Notes: generated by a model not told the origin, from the letters alone. DNA of 64,000 bases from Bacteroidaceae bacterium (GCA_017467885.1 JAFUKC010000015.1:62001-126000), one strand, 5' to 3'; positions 29,438-38,899 are shown, counted from the stretch's first letter. Translations and numbers: made by a program.

Positions 29438-29467
29438 AAAAAACAGTGTGATATCACACTGTTTTTT
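29438..29467. terminator. Bidirectional terminator between lipoprotein gene and tex
   Basis: A perfect palindrome centred at 29452/29453: an A-run, ACAGTGTGAT, its reverse complement, then a run of eight Ts. With A-tract on one side and T-tract on the other, it can end transcription of the lipoprotein gene and of tex on the minus strand. Confidence 0.8.
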
Positions 29468-29478
29468 TTATGTACAAT

Positions 29479-31590
29479 TTATAATCCCTTCATCGAAAGG
29501 CTTATACGCCTACGTTTTATATCCACCTCGGTTACACGCACCATCACCTGTTGCCCGAGTTTTACGACATCGGCCGGCGAAGAAACATATTTATCGGCAA
29601 GCTGCGAAATGTGCACCAACCCATCCTGATGCACCCCGATATTGATAAATGCACCGAAAGCTGTAATATTCGAAACCAAGCCCGGCAATATCATTCCCGG
29701 ACGCAAATCCTCAATCTCGTGTACCGAAGAATCGAATGCAAACTCTTTCGCCTGCTCACGTGGGTCGAGGCCACGCTTATTCAAAGCCTCCATAATATCC
29801 GACAAAGTGGGCATACCCACCTTCCCGGTAACATAACGCGACAGTTGTACACCCCGGCGCACCTCGGCATCGGTAATAAACCTCTCTATCGAGACACCGC
29901 AGTCTTTTGCCATTTGCGAAACAATGGAATAGGATTCGGGATGCACCGCAGTATTATCAAGCAACTCTTTTCCGCCAACCACACGCAAAAAACCGGCAGC
30001 CTGTTCAAATGCCTTATTACCCAACCTCGGCACCTTAAGAAGAGCCTTGCGTGTGGGAAAATCACCATTTTCGGCACGATATTTCACTATATTTTCGGCC
30101 AACGACGGGCCAAGCCCCGAGATATATGTCAAAATCTGCTTTGTTGCCGTATTCACATTCACACCAACCATATTCACACAACTCTCGACCACCACACCCA
30201 AACGTTCTTTCAGTTTTGTTTGGTCGACACTGTGCTGATACTGCCCCACTCCAATGGAACGAGGCTCTATCTTTACAAGTTCCGAAAGAGGGTCGATAAG
30301 GCGACGACCTATCGAAACAGCACCACGCACCGTTACATCTTCATCGGGAAACTCCTCGCGTGCCACTGCCGAAGCCGAATAGACCGAGGCCCCATCCTCG
30401 TTAACCGAGAACAACGATGGTGCCAACCCTAATCGACGGATAAAATCCTCTGTTTCGCGCCCGGCAGTACCGTTACCTATGGCAAAAGCCTCAATGGCAT
30501 AATCGGCAACCCAACGCCTAATGGAAACAGCAGCACCCTCACGATCGTTCTGTGGCGCATGAGGATATATAACCGAATGAAACAGAAGATTACCCTGCGA
30601 ATCCAATGCTACAACCTTACACCCCGTACGGAAGCCCGGGTCGATGGCAAGTACACGCTTCTGCCCCAGCGGCGACGACAGCAACAACTGCCGCAGATTC
30701 TCGGCAAAGACTGCTATAGCTTCATCATCGGCACGCTGTTTCGCCTGCCCCATGGTTTCGTTCTCTATCGATGGTGATAACAGACGCTTGTAACCATCGG
30801 CTATTGCACGCAACATGTACTCCGAGGTAGCAGAAAAACGTTTAATGAAACGACGCTCCAATAGTTCCACAGCCTCGTCATCATCAACAGTCACCGACAA
30901 ACGCAGGAAGCCTTCATCGGCACCGCGCATCATTGCCAGCAGACGATGCGATGTAACCCTGCTGACAGGCTCGCTCCACTCGTAATAATCGGCATATTTT
31001 ATACCATCGGCCTCTTTTCCCTTAATCACTTTTGAAACAACCATACCCTTCCTGGCAAAAAGACGACGCATGGTGCTACGCGAAACCTCGTCTTCAGAGA
31101 TGCGCTCGGCTATAATATCGCAAGCACCTGCCAACGCATCCTCGACCGATGGCACATCCTTATTCACGAAAGCCTGCGCACGACTATCAACATCGCGCAC
31201 CTGTTGTAAAAAAATCAAATCGGCAAGCGGCTCCAAGCCACGCTCACGCGCAACCGTTGCACGTGTACGCCTTTTGGGGCGATAAGGCAGATATATATCC
31301 TCGAGCTCGGTGGAATCGAAACATTCATCTATACGTTTCTTCAATTCAGGTGTCAACGCCCCCTGCTCTTCGATAGTCGCTACTATTGTCTCCTTACGCT
31401 GCACAATGGCTTTAAGGCGTTCATAACTCTCCTTTATAGCCCCTATGGCAACCTCGTCCAACGAACCTGTTGCCTCCTTCCTGTACCTTGCAATAAATGG
31501 AACCGTAGACCCACCATCCAACAAATCAACGGTATTACGCACTTTGTCTACAGCAATACCCAGCTGCTTCGATATAATATTTATAAGCAT
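29479..31590 (-). CDS. tex: Transcription accessory protein Tex (S1 RNA-binding)
   Basis: Tex is a conserved cytoplasmic RNA-binding protein linked to transcription elongation, the bacterial relative of Spt6. The 703-residue protein has the N-terminal helical domain (PFIARYRKEATGSLDE), the YqgF/RNase H-like domain (LAIDPGFRTGCKVVALD near residue 325), helix-hairpin-helix repeats (LTYISGLGPSLAENIVKYRAE is the region near residue 490), and a C-terminal S1 domain ending in RRRISLSMKGL. It is complete and monocistronic. Confidence 0.95.
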   Translation of the reverse strand: MLINIISKQLGIAVDKVRNTVDLLDGGSTVPFIARYRKEATGSLDEVAIGAIKESYERLKAIVQRKETIVATIEEQGALTPELKKRIDECFDSTELEDIYLPYRPKRRTRATVARERGLEPLADLIFLQQVRDVDSRAQAFVNKDVPSVEDALAGACDIIAERISEDEVSRSTMRRLFARKGMVVSKVIKGKEADGIKYADYYEWSEPVSRVTSHRLLAMMRGADEGFLRLSVTVDDDEAVELLERRFIKRFSATSEYMLRAIADGYKRLLSPSIENETMGQAKQRADDEAIAVFAENLRQLLLSSPLGQKRVLAIDPGFRTGCKVVALDSQGNLLFHSVIYPHAPQNDREGAAVSIRRWVADYAIEAFAIGNGTAGRETEDFIRRLGLAPSLFSVNEDGASVYSASAVAREEFPDEDVTVRGAVSIGRRLIDPLSELVKIEPRSIGVGQYQHSVDQTKLKERLGVVVESCVNMVGVNVNTATKQILTYISGLGPSLAENIVKYRAENGDFPTRKALLKVPRLGNKAFEQAAGFLRVVGGKELLDNTAVHPESYSIVSQMAKDCGVSIERFITDAEVRRGVQLSRYVTGKVGMPTLSDIMEALNKRGLDPREQAKEFAFDSSVHEIEDLRPGMILPGLVSNITAFGAFINIGVHQDGLVHISQLADKYVSSPADVVKLGQQVMVRVTEVDIKRRRISLSMKGL

Positions 31591-31611
31591 AATTTCAACG
31601 GTTTATATATG

Positions 31612-31619
31612 CGAAGATA
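31612..31619 (-). promoter_or_regulatory. Probable -7 box of tex
   Basis: TATCTTCG on the minus strand, one mismatch from TAnnTTTG, 22 bases before the tex start codon. The same variant (TATCTTCG) precedes the atp operon. Confidence 0.35.
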
Positions 31620-31661
31620 CGACAAATGAAATAAAAGAAGAAAAAACATCGACCAAATATA

Positions 31662-31692
31662 TTCGGTAATCAAACAAAAAATAGTAAATTTG
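31662..31692 (+). promoter_or_regulatory. Putative promoter of tkt-rpiB
   Basis: TAAATTTG (31685-31692) is an exact -7 match; TTCG (31662-31665) at 19-base spacing is a weak -33 element. It lies 60 bases before the transketolase start. Confidence 0.5.
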
Positions 31693-31751
31693 TAACGTGT
31701 TATATCACTTAAGCAAAAAAATAAACACTACTACTAACCTCATATATAATT

Positions 31752-33767
31752 ATGAATAGCAAGCAACTGATGAACAGAGCAGCAGACAACATTCGTATAC
31801 TTACTGCTGCAATGGTAGAAAAAGCAAAGTCGGGACACCCCGGTGGTGCAATGGGCGGTGCCGATTTTATCAACGTATTATATTCCGAATTTTTGGTATA
31901 TGACCCCGAGAACCCGCTATGGGAAGGACGCGACCGTTTTTTCCTTGACCCCGGACACATGTCACCAATGCTCTACGCAGCGCTTGCACTATCCGATAAA
32001 TATACACTCGACGACCTTAAACAGCTTCGTCAGTGGAAAAGTTGCACCCCCGGACACCCCGAGGTTAACTTTGCTCGTGGAATAGAGAACACATCGGGTC
32101 CATTGGGACAGGGACACACCTATGCAGTAGGTGCAGCAATGGCTGCAAAATTCCTCGAAGCGCGCCTTGGCAATGAAGTTATGGGCAATCACACCATATA
32201 TGCATATATATCGGACGGAGGCATTCAAGAGGAGATTTCCCAAGGTGCAGGTCGCATGGCCGGATATCTTAAACTCAACAACCTTGTAATGTTCTACGAT
32301 GCCAACCAAATACAATTGTCGACGCGCTGCGACGAGGTGATGTTCGAGGACACAGCAAAGAAATACGAAGCATGGGGTTGGAAGGTAATCACCATCGACG
32401 GCAACGATTGCGACCAGATACGTGCAGCACTCACCGAAGCAAAAGCCGAAAAAGAACGTCCCACACTTATCATAGGAAACACAGTAATGGGCAAAGGAGC
32501 ACGTCGCGCCGATGGCACAAGTTACGAGTTCGATTGTGCAACCCATGGTGCACCTTTAGGTGGCGATGCCTATATCAACACAATAAAGAACCTTGGAGGA
32601 GATATTGAGAATCCTTTTACTTTCTTCCCCGAAGTGAAAGAGATGTACAATAACCGTATAGCAGAGCTTAAACAAATTGTAGCCGAGCGTAACCAACGTA
32701 AGGCCGTTTGGGCAGCACAGAACCCCGACAAGGCCGTTAAGATGGCCGAGTGGTTTGCAGGGAAACAGCCTGCTATCGATTGGGATTCAATCGAACAAAA
32801 AGCCGATGCACCCACTCGAAATGCATCGTCACACATATTGGGAATTCTTGCCGAACACTATGAAAACATGATATGTTCGTCGGCCGACCTTAGCAACAGC
32901 GACAAGACCGATGGATTCCTTAAGAAGACCCATGCATTTGCACCGGGCGACTTCAGTGGAGCATTCCTGCACGCCGGTGTATCGGAACTTACAATGGCAT
33001 GTTTGTGTATAGGTATGGCACTGCACGGCGGTGTTATCGCAGCCTGCGGTACATTCTTCGTATTCAGCGATTATATGAAACCGGCAATACGTATGGCAGC
33101 ACTCATGGAGTTGCCCGTAAAATTCGTATGGTCGCACGACGCGTTCCGCGTTGGCGAGGACGGCCCCACACACCAGCCGGTTGAGCAAGAGGCACAAGTA
33201 CGCCTGATGGAAAAGGTTAAAAACCACAGCGGAAGAAATGCAATGCTCGTTCTGCGTCCTGCTGACGTTAATGAAGCTACCCAGGCCTGGAAATTGGCAA
33301 TGGAGAACGACAAGACACCTACAGGACTCATCTTCTCGCGTCAGAATGTGAACAACCTGCCCGCAGGAACAAAATACGAGGACACAAGCAAAGGAGCATA
33401 CATTATTGCCGGTTCCGACGAAGATTACGATGTAATACTTCTTGCATCGGGCTCCGAGGTATCCACACTTGTAGAAGGTGCAAAATTGCTTAAAGCCGAT
33501 GGCATTAAGACAAGAATCGTTTCTGTTCCATCTGAAGGCCTCTTCCGTACACAAAGCAAAGAGTATCAAGAGAGTATTCTGCCGACGGGTGCAAAAATAT
33601 TCGGCCTCACAGCAGGATTACCCGTAAATCTTATAAGCCTTGTAGGTGTCAATGGCAAGATATTCGGTATGGAAGCATTCGGCCTTTCAGCACCCTATAA
33701 AGTTCTTGACGAGAAATTGGGCTTCACAGCCGAGAATGTGTACAACCAAGTAAAAGCTATGTTATAA
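31752..33767 (+). CDS. tkt: Transketolase
   Basis: Transketolase moves two-carbon units between pentose-phosphate pathway sugars using thiamine pyrophosphate. The 671-residue protein has the N-terminal TPP domain (KSGHPGGAMGGADF, GPLGQGHTYAVGAAMA, SDGGIQEEISQGAGR), the central pyrimidine-binding domain (FFVFSDYMKPAIR, HDAFRVGEDGPTHQPVEQ) and the C-terminal domain. The metal-binding motif reads SDGG rather than GDG at the first residue. Its stop overlaps the rpiB start, so ribose 5-phosphate isomerase is translated with it. Its cofactor links it to the thiamine salvage genes at 56-60 kb. Confidence 0.96.
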   Translation: MNSKQLMNRAADNIRILTAAMVEKAKSGHPGGAMGGADFINVLYSEFLVYDPENPLWEGRDRFFLDPGHMSPMLYAALALSDKYTLDDLKQLRQWKSCTPGHPEVNFARGIENTSGPLGQGHTYAVGAAMAAKFLEARLGNEVMGNHTIYAYISDGGIQEEISQGAGRMAGYLKLNNLVMFYDANQIQLSTRCDEVMFEDTAKKYEAWGWKVITIDGNDCDQIRAALTEAKAEKERPTLIIGNTVMGKGARRADGTSYEFDCATHGAPLGGDAYINTIKNLGGDIENPFTFFPEVKEMYNNRIAELKQIVAERNQRKAVWAAQNPDKAVKMAEWFAGKQPAIDWDSIEQKADAPTRNASSHILGILAEHYENMICSSADLSNSDKTDGFLKKTHAFAPGDFSGAFLHAGVSELTMACLCIGMALHGGVIAACGTFFVFSDYMKPAIRMAALMELPVKFVWSHDAFRVGEDGPTHQPVEQEAQVRLMEKVKNHSGRNAMLVLRPADVNEATQAWKLAMENDKTPTGLIFSRQNVNNLPAGTKYEDTSKGAYIIAGSDEDYDVILLASGSEVSTLVEGAKLLKADGIKTRIVSVPSEGLFRTQSKEYQESILPTGAKIFGLTAGLPVNLISLVGVNGKIFGMEAFGLSAPYKVLDEKLGFTAENVYNQVKAML

Positions 33768-34201
33768 TGAAAACAATAGGACTTGCAAGCGACCATGCCG
33801 GCTATCCATTGAAAGAACAGGTTAAAGAATGGCTTACTGCTCGCGGATACGAATATAAAGATTTTGGAACCTACAGCACCGACAGTTGCGACTATCCACA
33901 GTTTGGCCACGCATTGGCATCGGCTGTAGAGAATGGAGAGTGCCCCACCGGTATTGCCATTTGCGGAACAGGTAACGGAATAAACATGTCGGTTAATCAT
34001 CACAAAGGAATACGTGGTGCTTTGTGTTGGCAACCCGAAATTGCAGCACTTGCACGCCAACACAACGATGCAAACATTATGGTGATGCCGGGACGTTTCA
34101 TCGATGCAGAGACAGCCGCAAAGTGTGTAGAGACATTCCTCAATACCGAATTTGAGGGTGGCAGACATCAAAGACGCATCGACGCAATACCGTTCGAGTA
34201 A
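33767..34201 (+). CDS. rpiB: Ribose 5-phosphate isomerase B
   Basis: RpiB interconverts ribulose 5-phosphate and ribose 5-phosphate. The 144-residue protein has GLASDHAGYPLKE at the N-terminus, the active-site Cys in ICGTGNGINM near residue 66, and QHNDANIMVMPGRF. The start codon shares one base with the transketolase stop (TAATG at 33765-33769), which supports coupled translation of two pentose-phosphate enzymes. Confidence 0.95.
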   Translation: MKTIGLASDHAGYPLKEQVKEWLTARGYEYKDFGTYSTDSCDYPQFGHALASAVENGECPTGIAICGTGNGINMSVNHHKGIRGALCWQPEIAALARQHNDANIMVMPGRFIDAETAAKCVETFLNTEFEGGRHQRRIDAIPFE

Positions 34202-34227
34202 GAAACTTTTTAATAGTACACAATAAG

Positions 34228-34266
34228 ACAACTCCTCCGAACAACAGAAACGAGGAGTTGTTTTTA
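34228..34266 (+). terminator. Terminator after rpiB
   Basis: Stem ACAACTCCTC (34228-34237) with GAGGAGTTGT (34252-34261), 14-base loop, followed by TTTT. It ends the tkt-rpiB unit 26 bases after the rpiB stop. Confidence 0.75.
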
Positions 34267-34309
34267 CATAAAGACAGTACTTGCAGCCTAAACAGCCAAA
34301 CAAAAAATC

Positions 34310-35650
34310 ATGAATATCTCTGTATATAAACGATACAAAACACATTACGGAATAATACTTCGCCTTGGGACACCCATTGTGTTGGGGCAGTTGGGAAATG
34401 TCATCCTTGGTTTTATCGATACCATCATGGTGGGACACTACAGTTCGGCTGCGCTATCGGCAGCCGGATTCGTAAACAACTTTTTCAACCTTGGCATTAT
34501 TGCAATGTTGGGGTTCAGCTACGGAGCAACACCCATTATAGGCGCATTCTACGGCCGCAAGGAGAATAACAATGTAGGCGGAGCATTTAAAGACAGTATC
34601 TTTGCCAACAGCCTGTTCGGTATTCTTACAATCCTTGTATATACCTTATTATATATGAATATAGACAAATTGGGGCAACCCGAAGAGTTGCTTCCGTTAA
34701 TGCGTCCCTATTTCCTTACGTTGTTGATTTCGTTACCATTCGTGGTTCTGTTCAACAGCCTTAAACAATTCACCGATACGGTAGCTGCAACAAAAACCGC
34801 AATGTGGGTAATAATTATAGGCAACGCAACAAACATTTTGCTTAACTACCTGCTTATATACGGCCTTTTCGGGTTCCCCGAGCTTGGACTCACAGGCGCC
34901 GGCATTGCTACGCTGTTGTCGCGAATACTTATGATTGCAGTCTTTCTGGTTCTTGTGAACACACAAAGCCGGTTCAACGCATACAAACAGGGATTTCGCA
35001 ACAAGAGAACAAAAAAGAATGATATTACCGAAATGTTTAAGGTGGGTACACCGCTCGCACTGCAAATGGGCATGGAAACAGCATCATTCTCACTTGCATC
35101 GCTGCTTATGGGATGGCTTGGAGCCACCCAACTTGCTGCTTTCCAGATAATGTGCATAACAGGCTCACTATGTTTCCTTGTATACTATGGAATAGGTGCG
35201 GCCGCATGCATACGCATAAGCCACTATCGCGGACGCGGAGAATGGAAGAATGCCGATGAAACATCAACAGCGGGGCTCCACATAATATTGTTTACCGCAG
35301 TCATCCTCTCCTTCACCATTGTGGTGCTAAAGCAACAACTGGCTGCACTTTTCACAAACGATGCCGAGATACAGACAATGTTCACCGCCCTACTCATCCC
35401 CATGCTTGCCTACCAGATAAGCGATGGAATACAGACAAATTATGCAAACGCACTACGAGGCATTGCTGTTACCAAACCACTTGGTATATATGCATTCGTA
35501 TCATACATCTGCCTTGCTCTGCCAACAAGTTACATATTAGGTTTTACATTTGAAATGGGAGCTATAGGTGTTGCATACGGCCTGCCCGTAGGACTGACAG
35601 TAGCAGCCATACTGTATTATTTAAGATTCAAAAAAGAGGTCAAAAGATAA
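34310..35650 (+). CDS. MATE family efflux transporter
   Basis: This 446-residue inner-membrane protein has about 12 helices in two similar halves. The first half begins LRLGTPIVLGQLGNVILGFIDTIMVGHYSS, the usual MATE opening, and the second at about residue 240 (FKVGTPLALQMGMETASFSL). MATE proteins export cationic drugs or metabolites using Na+ or H+ gradients; the substrate is unknown here. It stands alone after the rpiB terminator. Confidence 0.92.
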   Translation: MNISVYKRYKTHYGIILRLGTPIVLGQLGNVILGFIDTIMVGHYSSAALSAAGFVNNFFNLGIIAMLGFSYGATPIIGAFYGRKENNNVGGAFKDSIFANSLFGILTILVYTLLYMNIDKLGQPEELLPLMRPYFLTLLISLPFVVLFNSLKQFTDTVAATKTAMWVIIIGNATNILLNYLLIYGLFGFPELGLTGAGIATLLSRILMIAVFLVLVNTQSRFNAYKQGFRNKRTKKNDITEMFKVGTPLALQMGMETASFSLASLLMGWLGATQLAAFQIMCITGSLCFLVYYGIGAAACIRISHYRGRGEWKNADETSTAGLHIILFTAVILSFTIVVLKQQLAALFTNDAEIQTMFTALLIPMLAYQISDGIQTNYANALRGIAVTKPLGIYAFVSYICLALPTSYILGFTFEMGAIGVAYGLPVGLTVAAILYYLRFKKEVKR

Positions 35651-35763
35651 TATTCTGCATTATTTGGTTATTTATAGCGCATTTTTTCACTTGTAATATT
35701 TCATTTTATACATTTTTTATGTTAAAACAGATTTAACGTTGCATACATACTTCACAAAAAGCC

Positions 35764-35771
35764 TAACTTTG
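35764..35771 (+). promoter_or_regulatory. -7 box upstream of the FadL-like gene
   Basis: TAACTTTG is an exact TAnnTTTG match, 57 bases before the start codon; a GTTG at 35738-35741 may be a weak -33 box (22-base spacing). Confidence 0.45.
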
Positions 35772-35828
35772 TGCAGTTTTTAATATCGACGTAATAAATC
35801 ATATAAAGTATAACTAAAAAATTTTATT

Positions 35829-37244
35829 ATGAAAAGACTTTTTACAAGTATCGCGTTAGTATCGCTTGCAGTTGTTTCGTTCGCAGGCGGTTTGCTTACA
35901 AACACAAACCAAAGTGCATCATTCGTGCGCAACCCGGCTCGATATGCTTCACTTGAAACAGATGCTATCTATTTCAACCCTGCAGGTACAGCATTCTTCA
36001 AAGAGGGTTGGTCGTTCTCGGCAAACTGGCAGATGATATGGCAGCAACGTGACGCAATAGACCGCACAGCCGGACAAAACACAAAATACGAAGGTAAAGT
36101 GTATGTACCTTGCATGCCTACACTTATGGCTGCATATAAAACAGGTGATTGGACATTCTCGGCATTCTTCGGTATGCCCGGAGGTGGTGGTAAAGCCGAA
36201 TTTGACAACGGTCTACCCAGTTTCTACTACATGGCCAACAACATGTTTAAAAATATGGGATTGCCATTATTCAACAACGGATTTGAACAAACATTAGAAC
36301 AAATGAATGCAAATCCTAATGACCCATACGTTAGTCAAGGATTTAAATATGCAAATGGTGGAACAAGAGTCAGTTCAGTTGGTTCTCAATTTGAGTCTAC
36401 ACAATATCTTTTTTCTCTTCAACTTGGTGCAGCATATAAAATAACCGATAACCTGTCGGCATACGCAGGTGTACGCGCAAATTACATCAACAACAATTAT
36501 ACAGGAACAATCTTTGGAGAGTTCGAGGGTACTGCAAATGTAGTAAATTCAGTTGGTGATATTATGAGTAGTTCTAAAAACTATACCAAACAGGAATACA
36601 ACATAGATTTGGACCAAAGCGGTATTGCATTTGCACCGATATTTGGCTTGGATTACAAGATTGGAGACTTCAACTTTGGTGCAAAATATGAATTCCGCGC
36701 AATTACAACTGTTGAAAATGAGTTGAACGAAGGTAAAGATTTGACCTCAGTTCTCCCTGCATTTGCAGATGGTAATACTTTACGTAGCGATGCTCCTGCA
36801 AAACTGTCATTAGGTGCATCTTGGCAAATCATCCCCTGCTTGCAAATCATGGGTAGCTGGCAGTACTACTTTGACAAAGACGCAAAAGTAGAATCATTGA
36901 TGGACGGAAAGGACAATATGAAAAAATTGTCTCGCAACACTATAGAATACAATTTCGGTGCAGAACTTAAACTGACAAAGAACTTCCTTATCAGTGCAGG
37001 TATACAATACAGCAACTACGGTATCAACGATATTTACACAAGCGACCTCGCATTTATTAACGACTCGTTCATGACTGGCATCGGTGGTAAGTACAGCGTT
37101 AATGACAAAGTAGATGTTAACTTCGGTTATTGTTACGCAAACTATGCTCCAGACCGCGATATACAAAGCATTGCAGAAGGTCTATCAACACGCTACGAGC
37201 GTAAGACACACAACGTTTCTGTTGGTGTTGACTTCCGCCTCTAA
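35829..37244 (+). CDS. FadL/OmpP1/TodX family outer-membrane protein
   Basis: The 471-residue protein has a signal peptide (cleavage near SFAGG, residue 20) and the FadL-type N-terminal hatch (RNPARYASLETDAIYFNPAGTAFF), then repeated amphipathic strands ending in a C-terminal aromatic-rich strand (HNVSVGVDFRL). FadL relatives let hydrophobic compounds such as long-chain fatty acids cross the outer membrane. Residues about 140-200 and 235-320 (roughly 36240-36800) are markedly A/T-richer than the flanks. A hairpin follows 26 bases after the stop. Confidence 0.85.
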   Translation: MKRLFTSIALVSLAVVSFAGGLLTNTNQSASFVRNPARYASLETDAIYFNPAGTAFFKEGWSFSANWQMIWQQRDAIDRTAGQNTKYEGKVYVPCMPTLMAAYKTGDWTFSAFFGMPGGGGKAEFDNGLPSFYYMANNMFKNMGLPLFNNGFEQTLEQMNANPNDPYVSQGFKYANGGTRVSSVGSQFESTQYLFSLQLGAAYKITDNLSAYAGVRANYINNNYTGTIFGEFEGTANVVNSVGDIMSSSKNYTKQEYNIDLDQSGIAFAPIFGLDYKIGDFNFGAKYEFRAITTVENELNEGKDLTSVLPAFADGNTLRSDAPAKLSLGASWQIIPCLQIMGSWQYYFDKDAKVESLMDGKDNMKKLSRNTIEYNFGAELKLTKNFLISAGIQYSNYGINDIYTSDLAFINDSFMTGIGGKYSVNDKVDVNFGYCYANYAPDRDIQSIAEGLSTRYERKTHNVSVGVDFRL

Positions 37245-37270
37245 GTAAGAAAATTAATCTACAATCATCG

Positions 37271-37299
37271 AAGTGAGCATACAATTTGTATGCTCACTT
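37271..37299 (+). terminator. Terminator after the FadL-like gene
   Basis: A 13-bp stem AAGTGAGCATACA (37271-37283) pairs with TGTATGCTCACTT (37287-37299) around a 3-base loop, followed by TTGTTG. The region from here to 37374 carries a promoter candidate and the rest of the 335-base gap is a repeat element. Confidence 0.75.
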
Positions 37300-37329
37300 T
37301 TGTTGCAGATACCGTTAACAGTGTACATC

Positions 37330-37361
37330 GTTGTTTTGTAGACAAAAAATCCGTAACTTCG
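37330..37361 (+). promoter_or_regulatory. Putative promoter upstream of repeat copy 2 and the LolE-like gene
   Basis: TAACTTCG (37354-37361) is one mismatch from the -7 consensus and GTTG (37330-37333) lies 20 bases upstream. Predicted transcription would start just before the repeat element at 37375, placing the element in the 5' leader of the permease gene. Confidence 0.4.
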
Positions 37362-37374
37362 CAACGAATAAATA

Positions 37375-37568
37375 AGAAGCTGTTTAAATTTGTATCGTTA
37401 GGATTTTTATAGAGCAAAAATAGAATGTTTTTCTTCTTTTTTAAGGGTGAATAGCGGGCTATGTAACCGCAAAAAAAAGGAGGGAACAGACATTTTTGAA
37501 TATAAAAAATAACGAAATAACGGCTTCAAATATAGGTAAAACTTATTTTAGAAATTCAAACAGCTTCT
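37375..37568. repeat. 194-bp MITE-like element, copy 2
   Basis: The ends AGAAGCTGTTTAAATTT (37375-37391) and AAATTCAAACAGCTTCT (37552-37568) are inverted repeats with a single mismatch over 17 bases. The sequence matches the reverse complement of 11707-11898, including AGCGGGCTATGTAAC with the hairpin ATAGC-GG-GCTAT and an adjacent run of eight As. There is no open frame. Its right end is 11 bases from the ATG of the LolE-like permease. No target duplication is obvious. Confidence 0.78.
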
Positions 37569-37579
37569 AACATTAAACG

Positions 37580-38812
37580 ATGAATACCGAACTGTTTATT
37601 GCCCGACGTCTGTATGGTAGCGGAGAGAAACGTATCTCGAAGCCGGCCGTTGCCATTGCGCAATGGGGAGTAGCTGTGGGTATTATCATCATGATTGCAT
37701 CGCTTTGCATAGTAATAGGCTTCAAACACGAAATACGCGACAAAATTATTGGTTTCGGGGGTAATATACAGGTACGCAATTACGAAGTAAGTGAATATGG
37801 TGAAAAGCCTGTAACCATAACCAATGATGAAACAGAGCAGTTGAAGAGATTGCCGGGTGTGGCCCATGTGCAAACGTTTATTCAGAAAGCCGGGCTTATT
37901 TCCGTTGGTAACGAATTTGAAGGTGTACTTTTAAAAGGTATCGGCGCCAACTACGACAATTCGTTTTTTGCAGAGCACATAATAAAAGGAGAATTTCCAC
38001 AATTCAGTGACACTACTGCAAGCAACAAAATAGTTTTGTCGCAAAACCTGGCCGACAGGCTTCGAGCCGGTGTAGGCGATAAACTGAATATCTATTTTAT
38101 GCATGATGGTATAAAAGCACGCCGCATGACCATCAGCGGAATATTCAACACTAACCTGAATGAGATAGATAACATTCTTGCAATAACAGACATTTACACC
38201 ACTCGCCGCCTGAATAATTGGACCGACAAGGAGGTTACAGGGGTAGAGATTTCTGTTACCGATTACAATCTGATGCAACCGATTGCAGAAAACGTGTCAC
38301 ATGTGACAGATAGTATCGCTCACAGGAACCGCGAAATGTTGTACGCGAAGACGGTTGAGGAGATGAACCCCTCTATGTTTGCATGGCTGGATGTACTTGA
38401 CCAGACTGTTTGGATAATACTTGTACTTGTTTTGGGGATAGCCGGATTTACAATGATATCGGGCCTGTTGATACTGATTCTTGAGAAAAGTAATCTTATC
38501 GGGATACTTAAAGCCATTGGCGCACGTAACGCATCAATTCAAAAAATATTCCTTTACTATGGAGTATTAATAATTGGCAAAGGTATGGTTTACGGGAATA
38601 TCATAGGACTTGTACTCTGCTTCATACAACAAAAGACTCGTCTTATAGCATTGGACCCCCAAATGTACTACATGGACAGTGTGCCCATCGAATTCAGTTG
38701 GTTACTTGCTCCGCTCAACATTGCGATGTTCATAATCTCGGTTGCCATGCTTGTGTTGCCATCGATGCTTATATCACGCATCGCACCAACCAAAGCTATC
38801 AAATTCGAATAG
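37580..38812 (+). CDS. LolC/LolE-like (FtsX family) ABC transporter permease
   Basis: The 410-residue inner-membrane protein has one helix near residues 27-48, a large periplasmic domain (about 50-270), and three helices near 275-300, 320-345 and 370-395, as in LolC/LolE and MacB-type permeases. The N-terminal ELFIARRLYGSGEKRISKPAV is typical of Bacteroidetes LolE-like proteins, which release lipoproteins from the inner membrane. No ATPase gene is adjacent; ftsE at 41.4-42.2 kb is on the other strand. Only 11 bases separate the start from the upstream repeat. Confidence 0.85.
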   Translation: MNTELFIARRLYGSGEKRISKPAVAIAQWGVAVGIIIMIASLCIVIGFKHEIRDKIIGFGGNIQVRNYEVSEYGEKPVTITNDETEQLKRLPGVAHVQTFIQKAGLISVGNEFEGVLLKGIGANYDNSFFAEHIIKGEFPQFSDTTASNKIVLSQNLADRLRAGVGDKLNIYFMHDGIKARRMTISGIFNTNLNEIDNILAITDIYTTRRLNNWTDKEVTGVEISVTDYNLMQPIAENVSHVTDSIAHRNREMLYAKTVEEMNPSMFAWLDVLDQTVWIILVLVLGIAGFTMISGLLILILEKSNLIGILKAIGARNASIQKIFLYYGVLIIGKGMVYGNIIGLVLCFIQQKTRLIALDPQMYYMDSVPIEFSWLLAPLNIAMFIISVAMLVLPSMLISRIAPTKAIKFE

Positions 38813-38816
38813 ACAA

Positions 38817-38856
38817 AAACGAGGCTGCGTCAAAAAAAAATGACGCAGCCTCGTTT
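38817..38856. terminator. Convergent terminator between LolE-like gene and lysA
   Basis: A 16-bp G/C-rich perfect stem, AAACGAGGCTGCGTCA (38817-38832) with its complement at 38841-38856, around an A8 loop. It starts 5 bases after the permease stop and can act for lysA on the minus strand too. Confidence 0.8.
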
Positions 38857-38899
38857 GATTAGTTAATCTTGCAAACCGCCGTTCTTATATACAAGAATA

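Noticed and set aside
29551..30432. 293-residue plus-strand frame across tex
   Set aside because: It lies wholly antisense to tex, whose family motifs are unambiguous, and its translation is His/Arg-rich with no family character.
31752..32300. Transketolase SDGG in place of GDG as loss of function
   Set aside because: The metal-binding Asp and the later Asn are kept and the rest of the active site is normal, so inactivity is not supported.
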